A stretch of DNA of 64,000 bases from Gordonia amicalis NBRC 100051 = JCM 11271 (GTDB taxonomy: Bacteria; Actinomycetota; Actinomycetes; Mycobacteriales; Mycobacteriaceae). The stretch lies in NCBI RefSeq assembly GCF_000332995.1, contig NZ_BANS01000019.1, positions 61,204 through 125,203 on the forward strand. Reading direction: 5' to 3'. The notes under the pieces were generated by a model. It was not told the origin of the DNA. It saw nothing but the letters and a program-made list of their open reading frames with translations, and did not search any database. A program made the position numbers and the translations under genes. Of the stretch, positions 25,653 to 36,077 are shown piece after piece; the first letter of the stretch is position 1, and each line of letters starts with the position of its first letter.

Positions 25653-26654
25653 TCAGCCGGCGGGGGTCGGCGCCTGGGAGCCCGCCGCATCGGAGTCCGC
25701 ATCCGGCACCTGCGCATCGGTGTCGGCGCCGACGAGCGTCACCTCCTGCTCCTCGCGGAAGTGCGTGATCGCGTCTGAGGACTCGTTCTCGCGGTCGCGC
25801 AGGTATTCGCGGAGCGAGTAGGCGAAGGCGGCCGCCCACCCGAGGGCGATGACGACATAGAAGATGTTCCGCACGCCGCCGGGGGCGTCGATGAAGTCGC
25901 TCTTGAGCAGGCTGCGCGTGTTCGTCAGGACGATGAGGCCGCCGACCGAGGCGCCGAGCAGGCGCGGCGGGATGTGGCGGACCAGCCAGGCGGCGATCGG
26001 GGCGGCGATGACACCGCCGACGAGAATGGCGCCGACCCAGGCGAAGTTGATGCCCTGCGAGCCGAGGCTGAACAGGAAGCCGAGGCTCGCGGCGACGGCG
26101 ATGATGAACTCACTGGTGTCGATCGAACCGATCACCTTGCGGGGCTCGAGCCGGCCACTGGCCAGGATCGCCGGGGTACCGACCGGCCCCCAGCCGCCGC
26201 CACCGGTGGCGTCGACGAAGCCGGCGACGAAGCCCAGCGGGCTCAGGAAGCGTTTGCGCAGCGGCTTGCCGAGGTTGTGACGGGGGATGCCCTGGAAGGT
26301 GAAACGGATCAGGATGTAGAGCCCGAGCAGCAGCAGGATGACGGCCATGAGGGGTGCGGCCGCCTCGGTCGACAGATTGGCGAGAATCGTCGCACCGAGG
26401 AAGGCGCCGATGGCACCCGGGATGGCGATGCGGCGGACCACGCGCCAGTCGACGTTGCCGAACTTCCAGTGGGAGACACCGGACACCAGCGTGGTGCCGA
26501 TCTCGGCGAGGTGGACGGTGGCCGACGCCGCAGCCGGGTTGGTGCCGATCGCGAGGAGCAGCGTGGTGGTGGTGACGCCGTAAGCCATACCGAGGCTGCC
26601 GTCGACGAGCTGAGCGGCGAGGCCGACGAGGCCGATCAGGACAATCGTTCTCAT
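25653..26654 (-). CDS. TSUP family exporter (TauE/SafE)
   Basis: A 333-residue membrane protein with about eight hydrophobic segments and the two-repeat pattern of sulfite/sulfonate exporters (VDGSLGMAYGVTTTTLLL in the first half, GFVDATGGGGWGPVGTPA in the second). Substrate is probably an organosulfur anion or sulfite, not proven. ATG 26654 has only a weak ribosome site. The last 60 residues form an acidic cytoplasmic tail. Confidence 0.87.
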   Translation of the reverse strand: MRTIVLIGLVGLAAQLVDGSLGMAYGVTTTTLLLAIGTNPAAASATVHLAEIGTTLVSGVSHWKFGNVDWRVVRRIAIPGAIGAFLGATILANLSTEAAAPLMAVILLLLGLYILIRFTFQGIPRHNLGKPLRKRFLSPLGFVAGFVDATGGGGWGPVGTPAILASGRLEPRKVIGSIDTSEFIIAVAASLGFLFSLGSQGINFAWVGAILVGGVIAAPIAAWLVRHIPPRLLGASVGGLIVLTNTRSLLKSDFIDAPGGVRNIFYVVIALGWAAAFAYSLREYLRDRENESSDAITHFREEQEVTLVGADTDAQVPDADSDAAGSQAPTPAG

Positions 26655-27072
26655 GGAGGATCTTTCGGGGCTGGCACGTGGTCAGGGCGCGCCGAGGCTG
26701 GGACGAGCGCACGAAGGGCTCGCGATGACGGGTGGGGACAGGACGGTCCCAGGTGGGGTCGGTCGCATCAGCGACACAGCATCGAGGCCACCCGCAGCAG
26801 ATCGACGGTGGGACGGGTCACCAGAAGGGGACCACTCGCCAAGAGGGGACCATGGGGGCTGCTCCCGGACGACGTCAACGCATACGGCACCGGGTCAGCG
26901 TACGCAGTAACCTGCGGAAACAGAATCTTCCGGCCCGTCTCGGAATCTATCCGCGTACAACCCTTGACAGAAGTCGAGATGCCCTGCTCGACACGGAACC
27001 GGGATCCGGCCCCGACAACGCATTCGCCCCCGTCGCCGAGTGACGGCAACGGGGGCGACGGAGAGTGCGTGA
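26655..27072. other. Intergenic region between the TSUP gene and sigA
   Basis: This 418-base stretch holds the sigA terminator near its right end and, near 26828-26852, two copies of an AGAGGGGACCA-like direct repeat. No convincing gene, riboswitch or strong promoter was seen; the short open frames in it have no family features. Confidence 0.5.
27024..27058 (-). terminator. sigA terminator hairpin
   Basis: TCGCCCCCGT (27024-27033) pairs perfectly with ACGGGGGCGA (27049-27058), 15 bases downstream of the sigA stop on the minus strand, with a 15-base loop that can pair further. There is no long T-run. Confidence 0.7.
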
Positions 27073-28491
<1,419 letters not shown>

Positions 28492-28612
28492 GTACAACCT
28501 TTCGAACTTCTCTTCTGCGGTGTCTTTGTCGGGTCTTGTGAGACGTGACACGGCAGCACGAGCCGCCGTGGACAAGGGCTTGGTTTCTCGGTTCAGATGA
28601 CCGGTGACGACC

Positions 28613-28618
28613 ATTGTA
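28613..28618 (-). promoter_or_regulatory. Possible sigA -10 box
   Basis: On the minus strand TACAAT lies about 120 bases upstream of the sigA GTG, within GTTACAATGG. No good -35 at 17 bases is visible (a TTGTCA sits 21 bases upstream), so the assignment is tentative. Confidence 0.35.
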
Positions 28619-28669
28619 ACGACATCGGCAGGTCCGATGTGACAAAGCCCTGGTCAATCCAGGCGCGGC

Positions 28670-29458
28670 CTAGGTTTTGAGGCCTTGTGAGACGGCCATC
28701 GCCGCGCCGACGATCCCGGCGGTGTTCAACAGCGTGGCCGCCACGACCGGGGTCTGGTTGGTGAGCAGCGGGATCCACTTGTCGGCCTTGCGGCTGATGC
28801 CGCCGCCGGCGATGAACACCTTGGGCCAGAACAGTGCCTCGTAGGCCTTCAGCACGTCGGAGACCTTCTCGGTCCACTTCTCGTAGGACCAGCCCTTCTC
28901 TTCCTTGATCCGCGAGGACGCCTGGTGCTCGGCCTCCTTCTTGCCGACCTGCATATGGCCCAGCTCGGTGTTGGGCACGAGGTTGCCGTTGATCAGGATC
29001 GCCGACCCGATGCCGGTGCCGAACGTCAGCAACATCACCACGCCGTCGACACCTTTGCCGGCGCCGTAGGCGTCCTCCGCCATCCCGGCCGCGTCGGCGT
29101 CGTTGAGCACCGACACCGCGCGTCCGCCGAGGTGCCGGCTGAACAGTTCGTAGACGTCGGTACCGATCCACCCCTTGTCGATGTTGGCGGCGGTCCGCAT
29201 GATGCCCTCGGTGACCACGCCCGGCAGGGTGATGCCGACGGGACCCGCCCAGTCGAAATGGGCGACGACCTCGGCGACGGCGGCTGCGACCGCCTCCGGG
29301 GTGGCCGGCTGCGGGGTGAGCACCTTGAATCGATCGCCGACGAGTTCACCGGAGTCGAGATCGACGATGCCGCCCTTGATTCCGGAGCCGCCGACGTCGA
29401 CGCCGAAGCCCAGATGAGTGGGTGACGGCGAATCGTCGGTGGCGGGCGTTTCGGTCAT
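28670..29458 (-). CDS. ppgK: Polyphosphate glucokinase
   Basis: A 262-residue ROK-family kinase that phosphorylates glucose with polyphosphate or ATP. The phosphate loop is GVDVGGSGIKGG, and the adenosine region includes LLTFGTGIGSAILING. The stretch ELGHMQVGKKEAEHQASSR, with the following basic residues, is the signature of polyphosphate-using members. ATG 29458 is the start. Adjacent to suhB on the opposite strand, as in mycobacteria. Confidence 0.95.
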   Translation of the reverse strand: MTETPATDDSPSPTHLGFGVDVGGSGIKGGIVDLDSGELVGDRFKVLTPQPATPEAVAAAVAEVVAHFDWAGPVGITLPGVVTEGIMRTAANIDKGWIGTDVYELFSRHLGGRAVSVLNDADAAGMAEDAYGAGKGVDGVVMLLTFGTGIGSAILINGNLVPNTELGHMQVGKKEAEHQASSRIKEEKGWSYEKWTEKVSDVLKAYEALFWPKVFIAGGGISRKADKWIPLLTNQTPVVAATLLNTAGIVGAAMAVSQGLKT

Positions 29459-29587
29459 GGCGGAGTCCCCTTCCGGGCCGGCGGTGATCGACACCAGGCT
29501 ATCGGCGCCCGCAGCCGCCCGCGCGGCATCCTCCGGATGCGGCACTTCACGTCACCGGTGAGCGGCCCCGGCCGCCGATGTGCTGAC

Positions 29588-30484
29588 ATGGAACACGTGG
29601 ATCAGACAATTCCGGTGGACGAACTGGCCGCCATAGCGGTGGACGTGGCGCAGGAGGCGGCCGCCCACGTGCGACGTCGCCGACCCGAATTGTTCGGTGC
29701 GACAACGCCGCCGACAGTGGACGCGGCACCCGTCGGGTCGGCCGCCGTGAACCCCGTCTCGACGAAGTCGACGGAAACCGACCCGGTCACCGTCGCCGAC
29801 ACCGAGACCGAACGGCTGATCCGGCAGCGCCTGCACGAGTCCCGGCCCACCGACGAGGTCCTGGGGGAGGAGCACGGTGGGAGTCGCGCCGTCCCGTCCG
29901 GCGTGCGCTGGGTGGTCGACCCCATCGACGGCACGGTCAACTTCATGTACGGGGTCCCGGCCTACGCGGTGTCGGTCGCCGCGCAGGTCGACGGTCGCTC
30001 GGTCGCCGGTGTCGTCGTCGACGTGGCGCGCGAGGTGGTCTATGGCGCCACCCTCGGTGGCGGTGCCTGGGTGGCCGACGGCGACGGCCTGCGCGTACCG
30101 CTGCGGTGCAACGCCGTCGATCGTGCGGAACTCGCCCTCGTGGCAACCGGTTTCGGCTATGCCGCGGACCGTCGGCGCGCGCAGGGACGGATCGTCGCGG
30201 AGCTGCTCCCGCGGGTGCGGGACATCCGGCGGATCGGTGCCGCGGCACTCGACCTGTGCATGGTGGCCTCCGGCGCCGTCGACGCTCATTACGAGCACGG
30301 TCTCAGTCCCTGGGACTGGGCGGCCGGTGGTCTCATCGCCGCCGAGGCGGGTGCGGTCGTGGTGACCCCGCCGCCGGACTCGCGCGCGGACGAGGGGCAC
30401 ATCACCGTGGCGGTGGCGCCGGGGATCGCCGACGAGTTCCTCGCCCTGCTCGATGGGGCCGGAGCCCGGGAACCGCTGACCTAG
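29588..30484 (+). CDS. suhB: Inositol monophosphatase family protein SuhB
   Basis: A 298-residue Mg-dependent sugar phosphatase. Conserved metal motifs are GEEHG (motif 1), WVVDPIDGTVNF (motif 2) and LSPWDWAAGGLIAAEAG (motif 3). It may supply myo-inositol for phosphatidylinositol and mycothiol. ATG 29588 is the start. Divergent from ppgK; converges with cei. Confidence 0.93.
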   Translation: MEHVDQTIPVDELAAIAVDVAQEAAAHVRRRRPELFGATTPPTVDAAPVGSAAVNPVSTKSTETDPVTVADTETERLIRQRLHESRPTDEVLGEEHGGSRAVPSGVRWVVDPIDGTVNFMYGVPAYAVSVAAQVDGRSVAGVVVDVAREVVYGATLGGGAWVADGDGLRVPLRCNAVDRAELALVATGFGYAADRRRAQGRIVAELLPRVRDIRRIGAAALDLCMVASGAVDAHYEHGLSPWDWAAGGLIAAEAGAVVVTPPPDSRADEGHITVAVAPGIADEFLALLDGAGAREPLT

Positions 30485-30503
30485 CGGGGTCGGTGGGGCC
30501 GAT

Positions 30504-31196
30504 TCAGCACGGAGCCGAGTGGACCGCCTTCACCAACGCGGGATCGGCGCCGGTCTCGGGGTTCTTGGGATCGGCCGACCGCAACGCCTCGAGTGCCGCC
30601 TGCGCGTCCTGGGAGAGCTCGCCGCCCGAGTGATAGGTGCCGAGGGCGACATCGACCCCGGTGCCACGGCGTCCGTCGTCGACGAGCTGGGCGCAGGGGA
30701 ACGCGAGCCAGGTCGCCGCGGCGGCGGCACGGCCGGCGGGCCCGAACCGGATCTGTGCCACGCAGTTGAGATCTCGGTTCGCGTAGACGGGATCGTCGGC
30801 GAACGGGGTGTCGGCGGCCGGCGTGAAACCCTGCGCGGCGAGGTCCTCGGACACCGACCGGGCAGCGCCCCGTTCCTCGGATGCGTTGAGGACCCGGACC
30901 TGGAAGGTCGACAGTGCGGCGGGAGCGACCTCCAGCATCTCGTCGCGCGGGACCTGGTTGAGGACGGGCGGTTCGGCCGGTTGTTGTGCGCCGGGTTCGA
31001 CGGCGGTCGACGGGGTGGGCTGATTGCATGCGGTGGGGACCGATTCGCTGTCGTCGCCGCCGAGGACGATCGCCCAGACGACGACGCCGAGGACCAGCAG
31101 GACCACCACCGTGATGATCGCCGGGGCGTACCGGCGCCGCGGGTACGGGCGGCCCTGTTCGTCGGTCGGGTAGCCGGTCGTAATCTTCGAGACCAC
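30504..31196 (-). CDS. cei: Envelope integrity protein Cei
   Basis: A 230-residue membrane-anchored protein: short cytoplasmic tail, one transmembrane helix (YAPAIITVVVLLVLGVVVWAIV), a Pro-rich linker and an extracytoplasmic LytR C-terminal-type domain from about residue 95 (FQVRVLNASEERGAARSVSE). Two cysteines near the C-terminus (NCVAQ, FPCAQ) and the terminal SAPC could form disulfides. Cei is needed for cell envelope integrity in M. tuberculosis. GTG 31196 follows AGGAG at a 10-base distance. Orthologue of Rv2700 by position. Confidence 0.88.
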   Translation of the reverse strand: MVSKITTGYPTDEQGRPYPRRRYAPAIITVVVLLVLGVVVWAIVLGGDDSESVPTACNQPTPSTAVEPGAQQPAEPPVLNQVPRDEMLEVAPAALSTFQVRVLNASEERGAARSVSEDLAAQGFTPAADTPFADDPVYANRDLNCVAQIRFGPAGRAAAAATWLAFPCAQLVDDGRRGTGVDVALGTYHSGGELSQDAQAALEALRSADPKNPETGADPALVKAVHSAPC

Positions 31197-31420
31197 CGTG
31201 GAACGACTCCTCACTGGGATTTCCCACTCGGCCACGCCGTGGGCGCACTGCTCGAGCGGATGTACTTCACCGGGAGCGATGCCCCGCGCAATCTCCGCAA
31301 CACTCTAGAGGGTCGATCCCATGGTGGGTGCGAGCCTCGCCGCGGGAGCCGTGTCTCGCCGTCTCCGAGGCGTCCGACCTGCCTGAATCGCCAGATTCCG
31401 GACGAGTTCGCGTTGCCACA

Positions 31421-31449
31421 TTGACGATTGACCGGGCATGGTCTATTCT
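31421..31449 (+). promoter_or_regulatory. SigA-type promoter for the DUF4193 gene
   Basis: TTGACG (31421-31426), an exact 17-base spacer and TATTCT (31444-31449). It is the clearest housekeeping-type promoter in the window. Confidence 0.75.
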
Positions 31450-31494
31450 TCGGGCGCCCGCGCTTCCAGCCTCGGGGTGCAACCGACATCAAAC

Positions 31495-31510
31495 CGTGAC
31501 CGAAGTCACA
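31495..31510. promoter_or_regulatory. Crp-like palindrome
   Basis: CGTGACCGAAGTCACA differs by one base from the Crp consensus TGTGA-N6-TCACA. It lies some 45 bases downstream of the predicted -10, a position that would suit repression or a second promoter. Binding is predicted only. Confidence 0.5.
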
Positions 31511-31669
31511 CAATACGCCGGATTATTGGGTACGAATCGTGCTCTAGACGACGTTGTAGTGACCCCACCGGCAAGACAATCCCGGCGGAGTCGTGCGCAC
31601 ACCCTCAGGTGATGGCCACGAGCCGGAACCGAGAGCGCCCCCTCACTCTCTGAACAAGTAAGGCACACA

Positions 31670-31969
31670 ATGGCTACTGATTACGATGCGCCACGACGCA
31701 CCGAGGCCGAGGACCTCAACGAAGACTCGCTCGAGGAACTGAAGGCCCGCCGCAGCGAGGCGCAGTCCGCGGCGGTCGACGTGGACGAAAGCGACACCGC
31801 GGAGTCCTTCGAGCTGCCCGGTGCGGACCTCTCCGGTGAAGAGCTGTCGGTTCGGGTCGTCCCGAAACAGGCTGACGAATTCACTTGTACCAGCTGCTTT
31901 CTCGTCTACCACCGCAGCCGGCTGGCGGAGGAGAACGGCAACTCGCTGATCTGCGTCGACTGCGCATGA
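31670..31969 (+). CDS. DUF4193 small zinc-binding protein
   Basis: A 99-residue protein with an acidic N-terminal half and a C-terminal zinc ribbon formed by CTSC and CVDC. DUF4193 is a conserved actinobacterial family without a known function; the mycobacterial orthologue is Rv2699c. The ATG at 31670 follows TAAGG. A strong terminator comes after it. Confidence 0.9.
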   Translation: MATDYDAPRRTEAEDLNEDSLEELKARRSEAQSAAVDVDESDTAESFELPGADLSGEELSVRVVPKQADEFTCTSCFLVYHRSRLAEENGNSLICVDCA

Positions 31970-32028
31970 GATCCGCGGGACACCCGCGGAAGTGTACGAC
32001 GACTCCCTGACCCACAGGGCCTGACGAA

Positions 32029-32060
32029 GAAGGGGCCGCGCCATCAGGCGCGGCCCCTTC
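32029..32060. terminator. Terminator after the DUF4193 gene
   Basis: A 14-base-pair stem (GAAGGGGCCGCGCC and complement) with an ATCA loop sits between the convergent DUF4193 and DUF3093 genes. Confidence 0.88.
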
Positions 32061-32084
32061 GTCGTATGGGTGCGGGTCGATCGG

Positions 32085-32639
32085 TCAGGCGCCGGCCGAC
32101 GGGCGGTCGGCCGCGGCATCGGGGAGGTCGAGAGCGGCCAGCAGTTCGGAGGGGCGCCGGGTGGACACCAGCCAGTAGGGGGTCGGGTCGTCGGGGTCGT
32201 CGAGTACGACGAGGACCATCGTCTTCACCCAGAAGCGGTGCACCAGATAGGCGGCGGGGTCGAGCTGACGGCCGAGGGCGGCACTCTTGGCGGTCGCCGG
32301 GATGGAGGCCCCGCGGGCGACGACGGCCCGCGGCAGGCGCGCGCGATGTGCCTGGAGTTCGCGGTCGGCGGTCACCCGGACGCGGGTACGGCTCATCGAC
32401 CACAGCACCAGGACGCTGAGGATCGCGGTGACGACGTAGCCGATCACGCTCCACTTGCTGCCGTGGGCGGACAACTGGATCTCGTAGCCCACCACACCGG
32501 TCACGACGGCGGCGGCCAGCCACCACCACCACGGCACGGTGAGACGCTCCTCGAAGAGGTCCGCGGAACCGGCGTCCCGGCGAGCCGCCGGATTCTCCGA
32601 CGTGCCGCCGGTGTTGTCAGGCGATTGGGGTGCGGTCAC
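32085..32639 (-). CDS. DUF3093 membrane protein
   Basis: A 184-residue protein with two adjacent transmembrane helices (around VPWWWWLAAAVVTGVVGYEI and WSVIGYVVTAILSVLVLWSM) followed by a cytoplasmic domain ending in PTPYWLVSTRRPSELLAAL. DUF3093 has no known function. GTG 32639 is used; it is divergent from dut with 23 bases between starts. Confidence 0.86.
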   Translation of the reverse strand: MTAPQSPDNTGGTSENPAARRDAGSADLFEERLTVPWWWWLAAAVVTGVVGYEIQLSAHGSKWSVIGYVVTAILSVLVLWSMSRTRVRVTADRELQAHRARLPRAVVARGASIPATAKSAALGRQLDPAAYLVHRFWVKTMVLVVLDDPDDPTPYWLVSTRRPSELLAALDLPDAAADRPSAGA

Positions 32640-32650
32640 GGTGACCAGCG

Positions 32651-32665
32651 TAGTCTGCGTGCGTG
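32651..32665 (+). promoter_or_regulatory. Leaderless promoter -10 for dut
   Basis: TAGTCT at 32651-32656, six bases, then the GTG start codon at 32663. No ribosome site is present, consistent with a leaderless mRNA. Confidence 0.6.
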
Positions 32666-33133
32666 ACCACAGCTCTTCCCCCTCTGCCGCCCATCGCGGT
32701 ACGTCGACTCGACCCTGATCTGCCGTTGCCCACCCGAGCACATTCCGGGGATGCGGGCGTCGACCTGTGCTCGGCGATCGACCTGGAACTGCCGGCGGGA
32801 CGACGTCAGCTGGTCGGTACCGGGATCGCGATCGCGTTGCCGTTCGGCACCGTCGGCCTGATCCACCCGCGCTCCGGACTGGCCGCGCGCGCCGGCCTCT
32901 CCATCGTCAACACCCCGGGCACCATCGACGCGGGCTACCGGGGGGAGATCAAGGTGTGCCTGATCAACCTCGACCCCGAGCAGTCCATCACCATCTCGCG
33001 CGGTGACCGGATCGCGCAGCTGATCGTGCAGCGCGTCGAGCTTCCCGATTTCGTCGAGGTCGAGGAACTCGACGACACCAGCCGCGGCGACGGCGGATAC
33101 GGATCCAGTGGCGGCCACGCCATCCTGAGCTGA
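32663..33133 (+). CDS. dut: dUTPase
   Basis: A 156-residue trimeric deoxyuridine triphosphate nucleotidohydrolase; it removes dUTP and supplies dUMP. All five family motifs are present: [37 protein letters not shown] and the glycine-rich arm [10 protein letters not shown] near the C-terminus. GTG 32663 starts the gene, probably without a leader. Confidence 0.97.
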   Translation: MTTALPPLPPIAVRRLDPDLPLPTRAHSGDAGVDLCSAIDLELPAGRRQLVGTGIAIALPFGTVGLIHPRSGLAARAGLSIVNTPGTIDAGYRGEIKVCLINLDPEQSITISRGDRIAQLIVQRVELPDFVEVEELDDTSRGDGGYGSSGGHAILS

Positions 33134-33209
33134 GCACGACACGCCGAGGTCGGTCCGACGCCGCGTCGATTACTGTTCACACGGAACGCGGATTGACGAG
33201 GAGTAGACG

Positions 33210-34079
33210 ATGACGAAGAACGGTTCGGATGAACTGCGGGTCGGTCAGGCACTGGGCCCCTACGACATCGACGCCCTCGCGACGGAACCCCACGAGCTGG
33301 AGAACTCCCACCTCGACCTGGGGTCGGTGCTCGTCCCGGTGGTCGAGGGCGGGCAGGTCACCGTCGAGATGTCGGAGGCACACCAGCCGCAGAACGTCTA
33401 CCTGGTCACCCCGATCGGCCGGATCTCGGTGAGTGCGTTCGCGGCGCCCAAGTCGCCGGGTACGTGGCGCGAGGTGGTCCGCGAACTGGCCGAGTCGTTG
33501 CGTGACGGCGGCGCTGCGACCAGCATCGAGGACGGCCACTGGGGCCGGGAGGTCGTGGCCGAGGTCGAGGGCGCCACGCATCGCTTCATCGGCGTCGACG
33601 GCCCCCGGTGGCTGGTGCGCTGTGTCGGTAGCGGGCCGTCGGAGAGCGCCGAGGACCTCGCGCGCCTGAGTCGTGCCGTGCTGGCCGAGACCGTCGTGCG
33701 TCGCGGTTCGGATCCGCACCCGCCGCGGGAACCGCTTCCGATCGTCCTGCCGCCGGTCCTCGCCGATCAGGTGGCCGCCGCCCAGCAGCAGATCTTCGCC
33801 GAGGCGGAGGCGGGCGCGGAGACCCCGGCCCGACCCCAGGCACCTGCCGGCGAGGTGGCCGGCTCCGACGACGAGTCGGAGGCCGTCGCCGGGGGAGCGC
33901 TGGACCAGGTGGCGCACGCCGCGGTCTACGGCGAGAACACCTATACCGACGCCCCGGCCGAGGGCGGTTCGGGCGGCCACGACGATCCGTCGGTCACCGC
34001 CGACCCGGATCCCGAGGACGACGCCCCGCTGCCGCCGTCGTCGGGCTCGGCGATGCAGCGCTTCTTCCGTCGTCGCTGA
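33210..34079 (+). CDS. DUF3710 family protein
   Basis: A 289-residue protein. The first 200 residues form the conserved DUF3710 domain (GPYDIDALATE, NVYLVTPIGRISVSAFAAPKS, RFIGVDGPRWLVRC); the rest is an acidic, low-complexity tail ending in a basic RFFRRR. Function unknown. ATG 33210 follows GAGGAG. Its place after dut is conserved with mycobacteria. Confidence 0.87.
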   Translation: MTKNGSDELRVGQALGPYDIDALATEPHELENSHLDLGSVLVPVVEGGQVTVEMSEAHQPQNVYLVTPIGRISVSAFAAPKSPGTWREVVRELAESLRDGGAATSIEDGHWGREVVAEVEGATHRFIGVDGPRWLVRCVGSGPSESAEDLARLSRAVLAETVVRRGSDPHPPREPLPIVLPPVLADQVAAAQQQIFAEAEAGAETPARPQAPAGEVAGSDDESEAVAGGALDQVAHAAVYGENTYTDAPAEGGSGGHDDPSVTADPDPEDDAPLPPSSGSAMQRFFRRR

Positions 34080-34098
34080 ATCCGTTTCGGCCGGGGTC

Positions 34099-34821
34099 TC
34101 ACCTCGACAGGCGCGTGTATGCGGCGAGGCAACTGTCGCCGAGCAGTGCGGGATCGCGGCCCCACCCCTCGAGGGTGACCTCGACCAGTGACGAACGCGG
34201 CGCGGCGTCATGCCAGGTGCGGGCGACCGCGATCGGGTGGATGGCGTCGTCCGGGGCCGCGACGAGTGCCAGTGGAACGGTGAGTCGGGCGATCTGCTCC
34301 GGTGTGGGCGCCGAGTAGTCCGCGGCATCGCGCAGCTGTCCGATGACCTCGGGGTGCAGGCGTCCCCAGGAGCGGGAGAGTTCGGCGGCCAGCCAGTCCG
34401 GGCTGCTCGCGGCCATCGCGGCGACCGTCGCGTCGAGCCCGTCGCGTTCCATCGCGTCGGCGGTCGCCCGTGCGCTCGCCGCGGCGAGCGCGGAATCGGC
34501 GTCGCCGCTCCAGGCGGGCAGCGCCGCGAACACGCCCGCACATCGGTCACCGGTGTCGGTGAGGGCCCATTCGAGGGCGATGGCGGCGCCGATCGACACT
34601 CCGCCGACCAGAACCGAGTCGTGTTCGACGGTCGCACGTTCGAGACCACGCCGATGACCGGCGACCAGATCCGGCGTCGGCTCGAGCGCCACGAGCTCGA
34701 CCCCGAGCATCGCCGCGGCGTGACCGAAGGCACGTGTGACGTGGTCGGCATCGGAGCCGGTCCCGGGAATCACCACCAGCGCGGTGGGTGTTCGTGTGGA
34801 CGGACGGTCCATTCGGGGCAT
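34099..34821 (-). CDS. Alpha/beta-hydrolase family protein
   Basis: A 240-residue protein with the hydrolase nucleophile elbow GGVSIGAA (Gly-X-Ser-X-Gly) and an oxyanion region near VVIPGTGSDADH. The late segment VAAPDDAIHPIAVARTW carries a candidate Asp and the following His-containing segment is short, so substrate and activity are open. ATG 34821 starts it; ATG 34812 is a weaker option. Located between DUF3710 and OB-fold genes, as Rv2695 is in M. tuberculosis. Confidence 0.8.
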   Translation of the reverse strand: MPRMDRPSTRTPTALVVIPGTGSDADHVTRAFGHAAAMLGVELVALEPTPDLVAGHRRGLERATVEHDSVLVGGVSIGAAIALEWALTDTGDRCAGVFAALPAWSGDADSALAAASARATADAMERDGLDATVAAMAASSPDWLAAELSRSWGRLHPEVIGQLRDAADYSAPTPEQIARLTVPLALVAAPDDAIHPIAVARTWHDAAPRSSLVEVTLEGWGRDPALLGDSCLAAYTRLSR

Positions 34822-35019
34822 CAAATGTTCATCCGGATGCAGGGCACCAGGAGATCATCCCCTAGGGTGTCCCGGGACTGCGGGTGAGCCCCGGTCGTCC
34901 ACGTTGTCACCGGCCGATGCCGGGTCTACGCTGGCGGACAGCCACCGATCAATCGTTCGGTGGCCACGGACGCTGACGCGAAAGCCTGGTGCCCGGCTGA
35001 AATCCATTGGGAGGTTGGG

Positions 35020-35400
35020 ATGCCCACCACTGCTGGCTATCTCAAGCGTCTGACCCGCCGACTCACCGAAGATCTCGGGAACGTCGAAGCGGAGCGAATC
35101 GCGGAGGAGTCGAAGGCGACGGGCGCACAACGCGCGTCGGACTGCACTCGCGGCGAGGAGGTCACCATGCACGGTGAGCTGCGTGCGGTGGAGACGTGTT
35201 CACGCGCGGCCAAGGCCGGCGTGAAGGCGGAGTTCTTCGACGGCTCCGACATCGTCATGCTCAAGTGGCTGGGCCGCAATCGCATCGCGGGTATCGAACC
35301 CGGCCGCAAGGTGACCGTGCGGGGACGTCTCGCCCTGCAGGACGGTCACAAGGTGATCTACAACCCCTACTACGAGCTGCAGGGCAGCGACGACGAGTGA
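35020..35400 (+). CDS. OB-fold nucleic-acid-binding-like protein
   Basis: A 126-residue protein. An N-terminal helical part (YLKRLTRRLTEDLGNVEAER) precedes an OB-fold with GEEVTMHGELRAVETC and GRKVTVRGRLALQDG. It looks like the small actinobacterial OB-fold proteins next to trk genes. Substrate unknown. ATG 35020 follows GGGAGGTTGGG. The stop overlaps the next start as GTGA. Confidence 0.83.
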   Translation: MPTTAGYLKRLTRRLTEDLGNVEAERIAEESKATGAQRASDCTRGEEVTMHGELRAVETCSRAAKAGVKAEFFDGSDIVMLKWLGRNRIAGIEPGRKVTVRGRLALQDGHKVIYNPYYELQGSDDE

Positions 35401-36077
35401 CTCCCACGAGCGACACCGGCGAGCCGGGTGACGAGTCCATCGGCCACGACGTCGAACCGGACTCGGGTTTCGCCCCGACCCCGACGGTGCTGGAACAGAT
35501 CGGCGGCGTCTCCGGGCTGATCTACTCCACGGTTCCGGTCGTGGTGTTCGTACCGGTGAACTCGTTCCTCGGCCTCCGGGCCGCCATCGTCGCCGCGCTC
35601 GCCGCCGCAGCCCTCGTCTTCGGCGTGCGGATCATCCGCCGCGAAGGTCTCACCCCGGCGATCTCCGGCCTCCTCGGCGTCGCGATCTGCGTGTTCATCG
35701 CCAGTCGCGTGGGGGACGCCAAGGGGTACTTCCTGTTCGGGATCTGGACCACCCTCGTCTACGCGGTGGTGTTCGTGGTCTCCATCCTGGTGCGCTGGCC
35801 CCTGATCGGCGTCGCCTGGCATCTGGTGAACGGGCAGGGGACCGCCTGGCGAAGGCATGGCCGGACGCTGCGCGCCTACGACATCGCCACCGCCCTGGGG
35901 GCACTGGTCTTCGCGGCACGCTATCTCACCCAGTCCGAGCTCTACGACCTCGGTGCCACCGGATGGCTGGCCTTCGCGCGGATCGCGATGGGATGGCCGC
36001 TGACGGCCCTGGCGGTGCTCGCGACCGTCCTGCTCGTCCGCCGCGCGGTCCGCGAGGAGGAGACCGTCAGCGCGTGA
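35397..36077 (+). CDS. DUF3159 membrane protein
   Basis: A 226-residue membrane protein with an acidic cytoplasmic N-terminus and about five hydrophobic segments (GLRAAIVAALAAAALVFGV, FGIWTTLVYAVVFVVSILV and others). DUF3159 is an uncharacterised actinobacterial family, here translationally coupled by a 4-base GTGA overlap to the OB-fold gene. It converges on ceoC with an 11-base overlap. Confidence 0.85.
   Translation: MTPTSDTGEPGDESIGHDVEPDSGFAPTPTVLEQIGGVSGLIYSTVPVVVFVPVNSFLGLRAAIVAALAAAALVFGVRIIRREGLTPAISGLLGVAICVFIASRVGDAKGYFLFGIWTTLVYAVVFVVSILVRWPLIGVAWHLVNGQGTAWRRHGRTLRAYDIATALGALVFAARYLTQSELYDLGATGWLAFARIAMGWPLTALAVLATVLLVRRAVREEETVSA

Larger units (their letters stand above)
31197..31669. 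other. Divergent control region between cei and the DUF4193 gene
   Basis: A 473-base gene-free stretch. On the plus strand it holds a good sigma-70 promoter (31421-31449) and a Crp-like palindrome (31495-31510) downstream of it, giving a predicted leader of about 210 bases before the DUF4193 start. I found no coding region or recognised riboswitch in it. Confidence 0.6.

Noticed and set aside
31438..31653. Small open frame of 71 residues upstream of the DUF4193 gene
   Set aside because: No ribosome site, no conserved feature, and it lies in the promoter and leader region.
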